DNA of 64,000 nucleotides from Nostoc sp. UHCC 0302 (GCF_038096175.1 NZ_CP151099.1:1986501-2050500); one strand, 5' to 3'; counted from the stretch's first letter, positions 51,976-60,507 are shown. Notes: a model not told the origin generated them from the letters alone. A program made the numbers and translations.

Positions 51976-52764
51976 TTAATTTGCATTTGCTACTCTTTGC
52001 TCATTAACCTCAGTTTGAATATTCTTATCTTCCATTTGAATCACAATTTTCAGTTCTGCTATTTGTTGCTTTAACCAATTCGTAAATAAATCACCTAATA
52101 TCTTTACGCGCAGTTGCTCATCTAATTGTGGTTGAATTATTTCTTCAACACGAATTAAATGCACGCCTTTTTGGGTCATAATTGGCTTAAGAATTTGTGG
52201 TGGTGTGGCAGCAAAAACTGCTGCGGCAATTTCTGGCTTCATTTCAGCCCGACGCTGGATTCCTAAATACCCCCCAGCCCGGCGGATTTCTGGTTCTTGA
52301 ATGTATTGTCGAGCCAGTTCTTGGAAAGTTATTTCACCTTCTTGTAGAGCATAAAATAGTTCTAAAGCCAAGTCTTCATCATCTAAAATTACTTGATATA
52401 TAACTGCTCCGGTATAATCAAGTTGGTGTTCGTAAAATATGCGTTCAACTTCGTTGCCAAATAAATGTATTGCTAACTTCTTAGAAAGTAGTTTGGTATA
52501 TGCTAACTCTTCAAAATCATCCAGAGAAAGATGATGTTTTTCTAGCCATTCCCAAGTATTTTCTGCTTTGAGGAGCTTATTGGCTAGACGCAAACCGTTC
52601 GCAGCTTCTTGGAGCTCTTCAGCCTCAGTTTTAATTCCTACTTGATTGGCAGCCGCTTTAATAATTTTACGAATAGCGATCGCTTCCACTATAGTAGGAA
52701 TTTGACATGAAAATTTTACCTGTTCAAGAATGTCTTTGCTCAAGATATTTAAATCTTTTTCCAT
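51976..52764 (-). CDS. Parvulin-type peptidyl-prolyl isomerase (export-operon copy)
   Basis: A 262-residue PpiC/SurA-like protein with no signal peptide. The rotamase core is GAVIYQVILDDEDLALELFY, GGYLGIQRRAEMKPEIAAAV and PIMTQKGVHLIRVEEIIQPQ, with an N-terminal helical arm (AANQVGIKTEAEELQEAANG). The ATG at 52764 is preferred to the upstream TTG because GGAG stands 11 bases before it. It is the last gene of the HTH-PCAT-HlyD-PPIase operon, 40 bases after the adaptor. Probably helps present or release exported peptides. Role inferred from context. Confidence 0.82.
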   Translation of the reverse strand: MEKDLNILSKDILEQVKFSCQIPTIVEAIAIRKIIKAAANQVGIKTEAEELQEAANGLRLANKLLKAENTWEWLEKHHLSLDDFEELAYTKLLSKKLAIHLFGNEVERIFYEHQLDYTGAVIYQVILDDEDLALELFYALQEGEITFQELARQYIQEPEIRRAGGYLGIQRRAEMKPEIAAAVFAATPPQILKPIMTQKGVHLIRVEEIIQPQLDEQLRVKILGDLFTNWLKQQIAELKIVIQMEDKNIQTEVNEQRVANAN

Positions 52765-52804
52765 TAGGTAACTCTCCAACTATTAACTTGTCTAATACTA
52801 ACAA

Positions 52805-54316
52805 CTAAAGTTCTAAACCTCCAGTTTGCAACTTTTTAAAGGGGTCTAAAATGTAGTCAATCAGGTGACGCTGGCGGATAATTACTTCTGCTGTGGCTGT
52901 TTGCCCTGGAGTTAGGAGAATACGTTTATCTCTAGATTGAATATAAGGACGAGCCAGAGATATTTTTAATTCAAAATTTTGGGTGTTACCTCGGTTACTT
53001 TGAGTAACTTTAGAGTCTGGTGAAACCCAATCTAGCCGCCCTGGTACTACTCCATAATCTTGGAAAGGATAAGCATCAAACTTGATTTTTACTGGCATCC
53101 CCTCCTTTAAGAAACCGCTTTGAGTGCTGGGCATTTCAGCTTTAAGAATTAAAGGAGTATTTTCAGGCGCGATTTGAGCAATCCTTTGTCCTGGTTGTAC
53201 TACAGAACCAGGTTTGTCAATGGGCAAGTCAAAAATCATACCATCAACAGGCGATCGCACTATTCTTTGCTGCAACTGAAGCTTTAACGATACAATTTGG
53301 CTTTTAGCTTGAGCAATTTGAGATTCTAGAGCAGCAATTTTTGTTTGCAAGTCTTTGAGTTGTTGCTGATTTCTCAGCAGCGCTAGTGTCCCTGTTTGCT
53401 GCAAACTCCGATAACTATTTTCCTCTTCTTGCAGCCGAAGTTTGGCTTGTTTAATATCAGACTCTAACTGATTCAGAGTTGTTTGATAACGATTCTGTTC
53501 TTCAATTAAACGCAATTGCGATTGTTTAACATCTGATATAGCTTTTTCGTAAACTTGTTTACTTTCTTCTTGTTCTTTTTGGAGTTCATCAACTTGAGTT
53601 GCGGAAACTGCACCATCAGTTGTCAGTTTTCTAAAGCGTTCAACTTGTCTGGAATCTATACTTAAACGACTTCTTGCAGATTTTTGAGTATCCTGAGATG
53701 CTTTAATTTGTTGCTGTGCTTGATTAACTAATGCTTGTTTTTCTAATTTCTGTAAGTTATATGTACTTTGTTTCGCATCCAGGTTTTGTTTCGCCTGGTT
53801 GACTTGAGACATTTTTTCTAAAGCTTGAGATTGGTTTTGCTGCTCTTGTACATTAACTGATAACTGTAGTTGATTTTTAAGGATATCAAATTGCGATCGC
53901 TGATTTTGTAGTCCAGAGAGTTTTGCTTCAGCTTCCTGGAGTTGTGTTTGCAAAATATTAGATTCGATATCCAGCAGAATTTGCCCCGCTTTTACTTTGT
54001 CTCCCTCTTTCACCCTAACAGATGTGACTCTCCCATCTGTTTGAGAGTCTAATTTTAGAGTTGCACCTTGCGGCTCGATACTGCCCCTTGCACTACCTGT
54101 CTCATCTACTTTCGATAACATCGCCCAAGGTAAAGCGATCGCCGTAAAACCTACAAGGGCATACAATAAAGAGCGTGTCCAAACTTTGGGTAAAGCATCT
54201 AAGAGTTCTTCGGTGCTATACGACCAATTGTTGGCATCATCAGTTTTACTAACTGTAGTTTTTTCATCCTCAGTTTTGGCGATCGCCGATGATGAATTGC
54301 GATATTGGCTTGGCAT
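52805..54316 (-). CDS. HlyD-family membrane-fusion (periplasmic adaptor) protein
   Basis: A 503-residue adaptor linking the inner-membrane ABC transporter to an outer-membrane TolC-like channel. A single transmembrane segment lies near residue 50 (SLLYALVGFTAIALPWAML), followed by a biotinyl-lipoyl half (GSIEPQGATLKLDSQTDGRV, VRVKEGDKVKAGQILLDIES) and a very long coiled-coil hairpin (about 115-345, many LQQ/EEQ heptads). The second lipoyl half (RSPVDGMIFDLPIDKPGSVV) and a beta-barrel domain (LILKAEMPSTQSGFL, TPGQTATAEVIIRQRHL) complete it. It follows the peptidase transporter by 60 bases. No TolC gene lies in the window. Confidence 0.88.
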   Translation of the reverse strand: MPSQYRNSSSAIAKTEDEKTTVSKTDDANNWSYSTEELLDALPKVWTRSLLYALVGFTAIALPWAMLSKVDETGSARGSIEPQGATLKLDSQTDGRVTSVRVKEGDKVKAGQILLDIESNILQTQLQEAEAKLSGLQNQRSQFDILKNQLQLSVNVQEQQNQSQALEKMSQVNQAKQNLDAKQSTYNLQKLEKQALVNQAQQQIKASQDTQKSARSRLSIDSRQVERFRKLTTDGAVSATQVDELQKEQEESKQVYEKAISDVKQSQLRLIEEQNRYQTTLNQLESDIKQAKLRLQEEENSYRSLQQTGTLALLRNQQQLKDLQTKIAALESQIAQAKSQIVSLKLQLQQRIVRSPVDGMIFDLPIDKPGSVVQPGQRIAQIAPENTPLILKAEMPSTQSGFLKEGMPVKIKFDAYPFQDYGVVPGRLDWVSPDSKVTQSNRGNTQNFELKISLARPYIQSRDKRILLTPGQTATAEVIIRQRHLIDYILDPFKKLQTGGLEL

Positions 54317-54376
54317 AAGCAATTCTCAATGCAGAGTTTTCAATAGTGATTAATAGTTACTAAATCAGCTCAACAA

Positions 54377-57300
54377 TCAACTTACTTGTGTTAATTGTTG
54401 TTGGTTGAGGTAGTAATAATGCCCTTTTTTAGCAATTAGTTCGTCATGAGTACCACTCTCAACTAAAACGCCGCGATCCAAAACTAAAATTAAATCAGCG
54501 TTGCGGACAGTAGACAGACGATGGGCAATGATCAAACTGGTACGTCCTTTCAGAATAGTTTTCAAGTTTTTCTGAATGATGCGTTCCGATTCAGAATCTA
54601 GATGGCTGGTGGCTTCATCAAAAATCAATAACCGGGGATTACCCAACAAAGCACGGGCAATTGCTAGGCGTTGGCGTTGTCCCCCAGAAAGCATCCCGCC
54701 GCCTTCACCAATTTGAGTTTCGTAACCTAAAGGTAATTGCTGAATAAATTCATCTGCCCCAGCTAAACGTGCCGCCTCGATAATTTCTTCAAGACTGGCT
54801 TCTGGGTGAGCAATACTAATATTCTCCCGAATCGTACCACCAAACAAAAAAGTATCTTGATCAACTACTCCTATTTGCTCCCGGAGCGATCGCAAGGCAA
54901 TACTACTAACATCATGACCATCAATTAATATGTTGCCTTCTGTTGCTGGATATAAGCCTAAGATTAGCTTGGAAAGTGTAGTTTTTCCTGAACCACTCCG
55001 CCCTACAACTGCTACTGCTTGTTCAGGCTTAATTTCAAAGCTCAAGTTTTCCAGAACATTAATTTCACTTTCTGGGTGATAGCGAAAAGTGACGTTTTCA
55101 AAGCGAATATTACCTCGTAACTTAGATAAAAACTGACGTGGTTGATGTTGTAAATCTTCTTCCGGTTCTGCCTCTAAAACATCATTAATGCGTTCTGTGG
55201 AAACAATAACTTCTTGTACCTGATTCCACAGTGCAGTTAGTCGTTGAAAAGGTTGAATAATGTTGCCTAACAACATATTGAAAGCGACTAGTTGTCCTAT
55301 AGTGAGTTGATTTTGAATCACTAACCATGCTCCATACCATAGTAAACCAGTAGTTATTAACGATTGGATTGTAGAACTAAAAATTTGAAATTGGTTGCCA
55401 ATTACCTGAGCGCTAAACATTTTTTTAATGAAATTGTTTAGTAACTCTTCCCAATGCCAACGTACTGTCTGTTCTACTGCCATTGAGCGAATTGAGCGAA
55501 TCCCATTCAAAGATTGAATCAAATAACTACTTTCGTTGGCTAAAGCATTAAAAATATCTTGGTTAATGCGGCGAAAGAAAGGTGTAGCAAACAACGCTAG
55601 TAGAACAAATGGTGGTACAATCAAAAGTGCTAAAAAAGCCATTTGCCAACTGTACCAAAACATCAATCCCACATAGATAAATACTGTCAACAAATCTAGA
55701 ATAATTGACAGTGCTTCACCAGTAAGGAAACGTTGAATTTTTTGATTTTCTTGGACACGAGAAACAATATCGCCAACATAACGCGACTCAAAAAAGGATA
55801 AAGGTAGGCGATAGGTATGTTTAATAAAACCTACTGTCAGCGCCACTCCTACGCGGTTAGCAGTGTGATCTAATAGATATTGCCGCAGTCCAGTCATGGC
55901 TACGCGGAATAAACCAAATATCACCAATCCTAATCCTACAGCATTTAAAGTTAAAATGCTACCTTGAACAATTACTCGGTCTAAAAGTAGCTGAGTAAAT
56001 AGCGGTGTTATTAACCCAAAAACTTGAATAAATACACTAGCGATAAAGACTTCTAACAATACTTTCCAATGAGGTTTAACTAACTCTAGAAACTGCCACA
56101 ATGGCGTTCTTTCTTCTGGAGTTTCTTCAAGTAAAGCTGTAGGTTGCAATAATAAGGCATTACCTGTCCAACCAGCTTTAAATTCAGTATGAGTGAGGCT
56201 ATGTTGACCGATCGCTGGGTCGCCTACAATTACTCTTTTAGGTGTAATTTCGTACACAACTATGTAATGTCTGCCTTCCCAATGTGCGATCGCAGGTAGA
56301 GGTTGTTGTGCTAACTTATCAAGACTGGCTTTAACTGGTCGGGTAGTAAAACCGATGCTTTCTGCTGCTGCTGTTAAACCTCTCAGTGATGCGCCACTGC
56401 GACCAACATTAGCGGTATCCCGCAAGCGATTAACGCTGAAGTGCTTACCCCAATAGCGACCAATCATTACTAGGCAAGCTGCGCCACAGTCAGAAGCGCT
56501 TTGTTGAGCAAAGTATGGATAACGCTTGCTAAATTGTCCCCATAGTTGCCCGACTTTTACCTTGGGACTAGGAAAATAAGCTCGGCGTAATTCCTGCTTT
56601 TGTTTTGTTGGCGAGGTTCGCGGGCGAAATGGAATAGTTTTTCTTTCGTTAACAAATTTTCTTTGAGAAGACTTTTTATGTTGAGTCTGAAAGCCTTCAT
56701 GAGCAATCACTTTTGAGTCTGAGTCTGAACCAAGAAATTCTGTCAATAGAGGCCATAATTGCCTTGCTGCTTGCCAATTAGAAGTCCGCAGACAGTAGAC
56801 AATTGTTGGTTGTGTCGCTTGCCAACTACCTCGTTTTCTCGCAGGATAGATGTTGCCTGGAGTCAGTTTGTGACCGTCTGAATGTAATAATTCACCTCGA
56901 TGCAGCAACCACAGCTTAGATTCTTTGCATAGTGTTGTGGGGACAGAGCCAACTTCTAGATAGTGCCGCTCAAATAGTGATAAGGCTTTGAGTATGGGTT
57001 GGGTACTAGTATTAGGAGGTAATTGAGAGTTTTGGAAACACAACAGCAATATGTCAAAAACTTCTGCTTGATGATGTAGGCGATCGCTAATTGCTGGATA
57101 TTTATTGATTAAAGCTTGTAATACTTCTTGCTTGAGAAAGCAAAGCTTTAAGTTTGTAGAAGCTCTAGCAGTGTAATATCCGAAGTCATCTTCTGGAAAC
57201 AGCGTCACTTCCCCGAATGATGCCCCTGCTGATAAAGTGGCAATTAAGTTGTCAGAGTTATCCAAAAGTCTGACTTTACCTTCTAGGATAATATGGATGC

Positions 57301-57460
57301 CTCTTTCTGCTTCTGCTGCTTGCCAAAACTGCTTGGCAATTGGTGGCTCGACTATTTCTGTCACTGCCAAGCAAGTTTGCAGTTCTTCTGATGAAAGCCT
57401 CTCCCCCAAGGTCTGGGTAATAAATTCACCGACCTGTTGCTTTGAAAATACCGATACCAT
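54377..57460 (-). CDS. Peptidase (C39)-containing ABC transporter with N-terminal cNMP-binding-like domain
   Basis: A 1027-residue bacteriocin-type exporter. Residues about 1-140 resemble a cyclic-nucleotide-binding/Crp fold (GIHIILEGKVRLLDNSDNLI, GASFGEVTLFPEDDFG), and a second, weaker regulator-like block follows to about 240. The C39 peptidase starts near residue 310: SASDCGAACLVMIG with catalytic Cys325, then His in GRHYIVVYE and Asp in VGDPAIG. Then come six membrane spans, Walker A GRSGSGKTT (about 825), signature LSGGQRQRLAIARAL and Walker B LLIFDEATSHLD. It cleaves Gly-Gly leaders and exports the core. The ATG at 57460 has a strong GGAGGAG site. Confidence 0.9.
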   Translation of the reverse strand: MVSVFSKQQVGEFITQTLGERLSSEELQTCLAVTEIVEPPIAKQFWQAAEAERGIHIILEGKVRLLDNSDNLIATLSAGASFGEVTLFPEDDFGYYTARASTNLKLCFLKQEVLQALINKYPAISDRLHHQAEVFDILLLCFQNSQLPPNTSTQPILKALSLFERHYLEVGSVPTTLCKESKLWLLHRGELLHSDGHKLTPGNIYPARKRGSWQATQPTIVYCLRTSNWQAARQLWPLLTEFLGSDSDSKVIAHEGFQTQHKKSSQRKFVNERKTIPFRPRTSPTKQKQELRRAYFPSPKVKVGQLWGQFSKRYPYFAQQSASDCGAACLVMIGRYWGKHFSVNRLRDTANVGRSGASLRGLTAAAESIGFTTRPVKASLDKLAQQPLPAIAHWEGRHYIVVYEITPKRVIVGDPAIGQHSLTHTEFKAGWTGNALLLQPTALLEETPEERTPLWQFLELVKPHWKVLLEVFIASVFIQVFGLITPLFTQLLLDRVIVQGSILTLNAVGLGLVIFGLFRVAMTGLRQYLLDHTANRVGVALTVGFIKHTYRLPLSFFESRYVGDIVSRVQENQKIQRFLTGEALSIILDLLTVFIYVGLMFWYSWQMAFLALLIVPPFVLLALFATPFFRRINQDIFNALANESSYLIQSLNGIRSIRSMAVEQTVRWHWEELLNNFIKKMFSAQVIGNQFQIFSSTIQSLITTGLLWYGAWLVIQNQLTIGQLVAFNMLLGNIIQPFQRLTALWNQVQEVIVSTERINDVLEAEPEEDLQHQPRQFLSKLRGNIRFENVTFRYHPESEINVLENLSFEIKPEQAVAVVGRSGSGKTTLSKLILGLYPATEGNILIDGHDVSSIALRSLREQIGVVDQDTFLFGGTIRENISIAHPEASLEEIIEAARLAGADEFIQQLPLGYETQIGEGGGMLSGGQRQRLAIARALLGNPRLLIFDEATSHLDSESERIIQKNLKTILKGRTSLIIAHRLSTVRNADLILVLDRGVLVESGTHDELIAKKGHYYYLNQQQLTQVS

Positions 57461-57499
57461 TGCTTCTCCTCCACCCAAGAGTTAGTTATTTTATTAGGT

Positions 57500-58081
57500 T
57501 TAAATCAAATACCAATCAAAACTAGCCTCAGAGTTAGATTGCAAATCGCAAATAGTAATGGCTGTATCTTTATCCTTAGTTGATTGTTTACCAGAGGAGT
57601 GTTTTTGTTTTGTAGACAATCCTAGTTGTTTGAGTAGGCGGTACATGTGGCGAACGCTTATTTCAATACCAAATTCTTTGGCTAAATGTTTACTTAACCA
57701 CTGAGCCGTCCAGCATCGAAATGGATAGCCGTACTCATGAGGATTGTGACTCACCAATTGTTGCAAACGTTGAATATATTCAGCATTAACAGTCTTGGGT
57801 CTGCCTATAGGCCGTTCATTCCATGTGTGCGCTATACCAGCTTGTGCTACAGCAATCCAATACCGTGCCATTTCTTGGGAACAACCTAATATTTGACAAA
57901 TTTGAGTTTGAGATTTACCCATATCTGCTAGTAACATGATTTCCAACCTCCGACGGTATTCTGGTTGCAAATCATCTTGTAAATGCTTCAATAGCACCTT
58001 ACGCTGAAACGATGTTAAATACTTACTACAAGTAAAATCATACTTTTCAAATTCTTTAGGCTTACTAAAATGCTTTGACAT
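57500..58081 (-). CDS. HTH protein resembling the DNA-binding half of an IS630-type transposase
   Basis: A 193-residue protein with two helix-turn-helix modules: SQTQICQILGCSQEMARYW (about 56-74) and a winged-helix block TAQWLSKHLAKEFGIEISVR then HMYRLLKQLGLS (about 123-154), linked by RPIGRPKTVNAEYIQRLQQL. This is the N-terminal architecture of IS630/Tc1-type transposases, but no DDE catalytic part follows; the protein ends in a Ser/Lys-rich tail. It is the first gene of the export operon, with 39 bases before the transporter start, so a domesticated regulator of the operon is plausible. A truncated transposase is the alternative. Confidence 0.7.
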   Translation of the reverse strand: MSKHFSKPKEFEKYDFTCSKYLTSFQRKVLLKHLQDDLQPEYRRRLEIMLLADMGKSQTQICQILGCSQEMARYWIAVAQAGIAHTWNERPIGRPKTVNAEYIQRLQQLVSHNPHEYGYPFRCWTAQWLSKHLAKEFGIEISVRHMYRLLKQLGLSTKQKHSSGKQSTKDKDTAITICDLQSNSEASFDWYLI

Positions 58082-58301
58082 TACTTTTACAACCTATGCT
58101 TTTTATACAATTTATAATGTTATGTAAAGTAAAAAAGCTACCATTTCTAGAGCAGTTGCATATTCAATTAAACCAAGAAAATTTAGTAAATTTGGTCAAA
58201 TATCAATATAATTTGATACTTCCCTTAACTCATCTCCTGATAGAGAGAGTTAATATGCTTACTTATTCCTCCGTAAGTAAGGTTAAAAAAAAGTTAACTT
58301 T

Positions 58302-58559
58302 CTAAAAAGATAATTTTATACACTGTGGCTTGAGTTGCTTGACAGCAGAGCGTTCATCTAGTATCAACTGTTCCCAGACGGCAGATTTAAATTCCTGAGT
58401 CCATTCTTCTGTAAGCGAGGCGATTAAGTCCCAGGATTGAGCGGCAACGCACTCCTTAATCAGTTCTACATTGCCCATAAGTTTCTCCGCTTCATTTGCA
58501 AACAGGGGTTTCGCAGATTTGGAAGATTTTGGCTTGTTGCTGTGACGCTGCCACATCAT
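58302..58559 (-). CDS. Small hypothetical protein, possibly fused to a decayed IS end
   Basis: An 85-residue frame: MMWQRHSNKPKSSKSAKPLF, then EKLMGNVELIKECVAAQSWD, LIASLTEEWTQEFKSAVWEQ and LKPQCIKLSF. The helical EKLMxNVELIKExVAAQSWDLI-like part looks like genuine protein, perhaps the end of a larger gene. Upstream on the same strand (58560-58720) is the start of the decayed DDE transposase (MPDILSLL) joined to unrelated sequence, so this is a junction product. Function unknown; it may not be expressed. Confidence 0.4.
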   Translation of the reverse strand: MMWQRHSNKPKSSKSAKPLFANEAEKLMGNVELIKECVAAQSWDLIASLTEEWTQEFKSAVWEQLILDERSAVKQLKPQCIKLSF

Positions 58560-58668
58560 CTTGTGGACAAGCTTGTGCTACGTCATCGCTCGGCTGCTGA
58601 CCTGAATTTCTTACTTGTGAGAAATCTGGGGTAAGAGTGATAAGATGTCTGGCATGGGTGGCTTGTAG

Positions 58669-58751
58669 TTTTTGAGTTGTCGTTGTGAGAGACAATAACT
58701 CTACTACGAAGCGCCCTATCTCTTCACCCTCTTCTTTTGGCTAAGGTATTG
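58669..58751 (-). repeat. Right, inverted copy of the IS terminal segment
   Basis: Reverse complement of the segment at 43040-43122, with GGGCGCTTCGTAGTAGAG through CGACAACTCAAAAA nearly identical and CCATGCCAGACATCTTATCA matching the start of the same transposase gene. It faces the left copy and closes the segment that holds the RiPP locus. Confidence 0.75.
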
Positions 58752-58814
58752 AAATTAAATCTAATTTTTTGAATTACAAATTACGTTAGCGAGTACTCAA
58801 GCGTGATTACGAAT

Positions 58815-58910
58815 TACCCTTCGGGTGAGGCTCTCTGCGAGACGCTGCGCGTATCGCTAAAGCGAAAGCTCCGCTAACGCATAGCGTCTGCGAGAGAAGG
58901 CACTAGCCTC
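58815..58910. repeat. Dispersed palindromic repeat
   Basis: CTGCGAGACGCTGCGCGTAT, CGCTAAAGCGAAAGCTCCGC and AACGCATAGCGTCTGCGAGA, shown as pieces, form the same chain of palindromes as at 34680-34800. It lies 26 bases after the stop of the response-regulator gene and may end its transcript. Confidence 0.7.
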
Positions 58911-58936
58911 TCCCTTTGGAATAAGACTGGACTGCC

Positions 58937-59629
58937 TCACGAATTATCAGATGGTTTGTTTTCTTGATTAAGAACAGAATTTGCATAAATGGCAAGTTGC
59001 GAGCGATTTTTGAGATTGAGGCGGTTGAGAATACTCGTCACATGAGTTTTTACCGTTCCTTCTGTAATATAAAGTTTTTCGGCAATTTCGCGGTTCGTTG
59101 CGCCAACGCCTATCAAAGATAAAACTTCTTGTTCTCGTGCGGTAATTTCCGATGACTTTGATGAGGCGGAGTTTTGGCTAGTTGAAGCCGAAGCTGTTTC
59201 CGTCACCAATAGTTTATCAAATAACCCCGGCCCAAATTGAGTATAGCCATAATGCCCAAAGCGAATTGCATCTGCTAGCTCACTTGAGGGCATATCTTTG
59301 AGCAAATATCCTTTTGCGCCTGCACGCATTGCCCCTGTTAGATAAGAATCATCATCAAATGTACTCAAGACGAGAACTTTAATATTGGGAAAGTTTTGCA
59401 CAATCAGTTTTGTTGCAGTTCGTCCATCCATTTCCGGCATCCGAATATCCATTAGCACCACATCGGGCTGGAGTGCTGCAACAAGCTCTAGAGCAACTTT
59501 ACCATTCTCAGCATCACCGACGACCTCCAAATCAGGTTCCTGTTCTAGCATTGCTTTAAGCCCCTGACGAATGAGGCTCTGGTCGTCAACGATTAACAAG
59601 CGAATTGGAGAGGATTTATCATGTTTCAT
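58937..59629 (-). CDS. NarL/FixJ-family response regulator (first)
   Basis: A 230-residue regulator: receiver domain (LLIVDDQSLIRQGLKAML, acceptor Asp in VVLMDIRMPEMDG, Lys in GYLLKDMPSSELA), a Ser/Thr-rich linker (VTETASASTSQNSASS) and a C-terminal LuxR/GerE helix-turn-helix (LSLIGVGATNREIAEKLYIT, GTVKTHVTSILNRLNL). The ATG at 59629 is chosen over an upstream GTG because GGAG lies 11 bases before it. It is the last gene of a HK-RR-RR unit; 142 bases separate it from the preceding regulator, so it may have its own promoter. Targets unknown. Confidence 0.88.
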   Translation of the reverse strand: MKHDKSSPIRLLIVDDQSLIRQGLKAMLEQEPDLEVVGDAENGKVALELVAALQPDVVLMDIRMPEMDGRTATKLIVQNFPNIKVLVLSTFDDDSYLTGAMRAGAKGYLLKDMPSSELADAIRFGHYGYTQFGPGLFDKLLVTETASASTSQNSASSKSSEITAREQEVLSLIGVGATNREIAEKLYITEGTVKTHVTSILNRLNLKNRSQLAIYANSVLNQENKPSDNS

Positions 59630-59771
59630 CGTAACTATCTCCACAAGGGTTTCACCAGATGTCTTATGAGTAATACAAAATCCGCCTTAATTTATCAAAA
59701 TTCAAGATTGCTGACATCGAATAAATGTCACGACTTGAGCATGACATTTGTCATCTTCTCAGATGAAATTT

Positions 59772-60476
59772 TCATGATTCAGACCCAGCATTTTCTAACC
59801 AAGCGCGACAGGAATTCGCGACGATCGCAGCTTGAGTGCGATCGCGCACATTTAGCCGAGTTAAGATATGCGTGATGTGATTTCTAACTGTCCCTTCAGA
59901 CAGGTGAAGCGCTTGGGCAATTTCTCGGTTGTTTGCGCCTTTTGCAATCAATCGTAAAACCTCTCGCTCTCTGTTCGTCAATTCCGTTAACCCTGGCGCT
60001 AATGGTTCTGCTGAGTTTGGCTGCGTTGTTGGCGTTTCAGCAATCAATTTCTCTACAATTCCAGGCCCGAATTGGGTATAGCCTTGGTAAATTGATCGAA
60101 TCGCCTGAGCGAGTTCATCGGCGGGGGTATCCTTTAATAAATATCCCTTCGCTCCAAAGCGCAGTGCTTCTGCAACATACTCAGTATCGTTAAACGTAGT
60201 CAGAACTAAAACCTTAATGTCTGGAAATTGCTGACAAATCAACTGTGTTGCTTTTACACCATTCATTACAGGCATTCGGATATCCATTAGCACTACATCA
60301 GGTAATTGGGCGATTTCTCGTAAAGTTTCGAGTTGCTTAATCGCGCTAAGACCATTATTTGCTTCACCAATCACCTGAAGATCGGGCTTCGTTTCCAGCA
60401 ACGTCTTTAGACCCCGCCGGACAATTTCTTGGTCTTCTACAAGCAGCACTCGAATTATATGTCTTGGATTGGGCAT
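59772..60476 (-). CDS. NarL/FixJ-family response regulator (second)
   Basis: A 234-residue regulator paralogous to the 58937 product: receiver (VLLVEDQEIVRRGLKTLL, Asp in VVLMDIRMPVMNG, Lys in GYLLKDTPADELA) and LuxR helix-turn-helix (LRLIAKGANNREIAQALHLS, GTVRNHITHILTRLNV). The start lies inside a tandem heptamer (ATGCCCA), with another, out-of-frame ATG 7 bases upstream. It begins 31 bases after the kinase stop, which supports co-transcription and pairing with that kinase. Confidence 0.88.
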   Translation of the reverse strand: MPNPRHIIRVLLVEDQEIVRRGLKTLLETKPDLQVIGEANNGLSAIKQLETLREIAQLPDVVLMDIRMPVMNGVKATQLICQQFPDIKVLVLTTFNDTEYVAEALRFGAKGYLLKDTPADELAQAIRSIYQGYTQFGPGIVEKLIAETPTTQPNSAEPLAPGLTELTNREREVLRLIAKGANNREIAQALHLSEGTVRNHITHILTRLNVRDRTQAAIVANSCRAWLENAGSES

Positions 60477-60507
60477 TGGGCATTGGGCAATAGTTTTCTT
60501 CCCCTAC

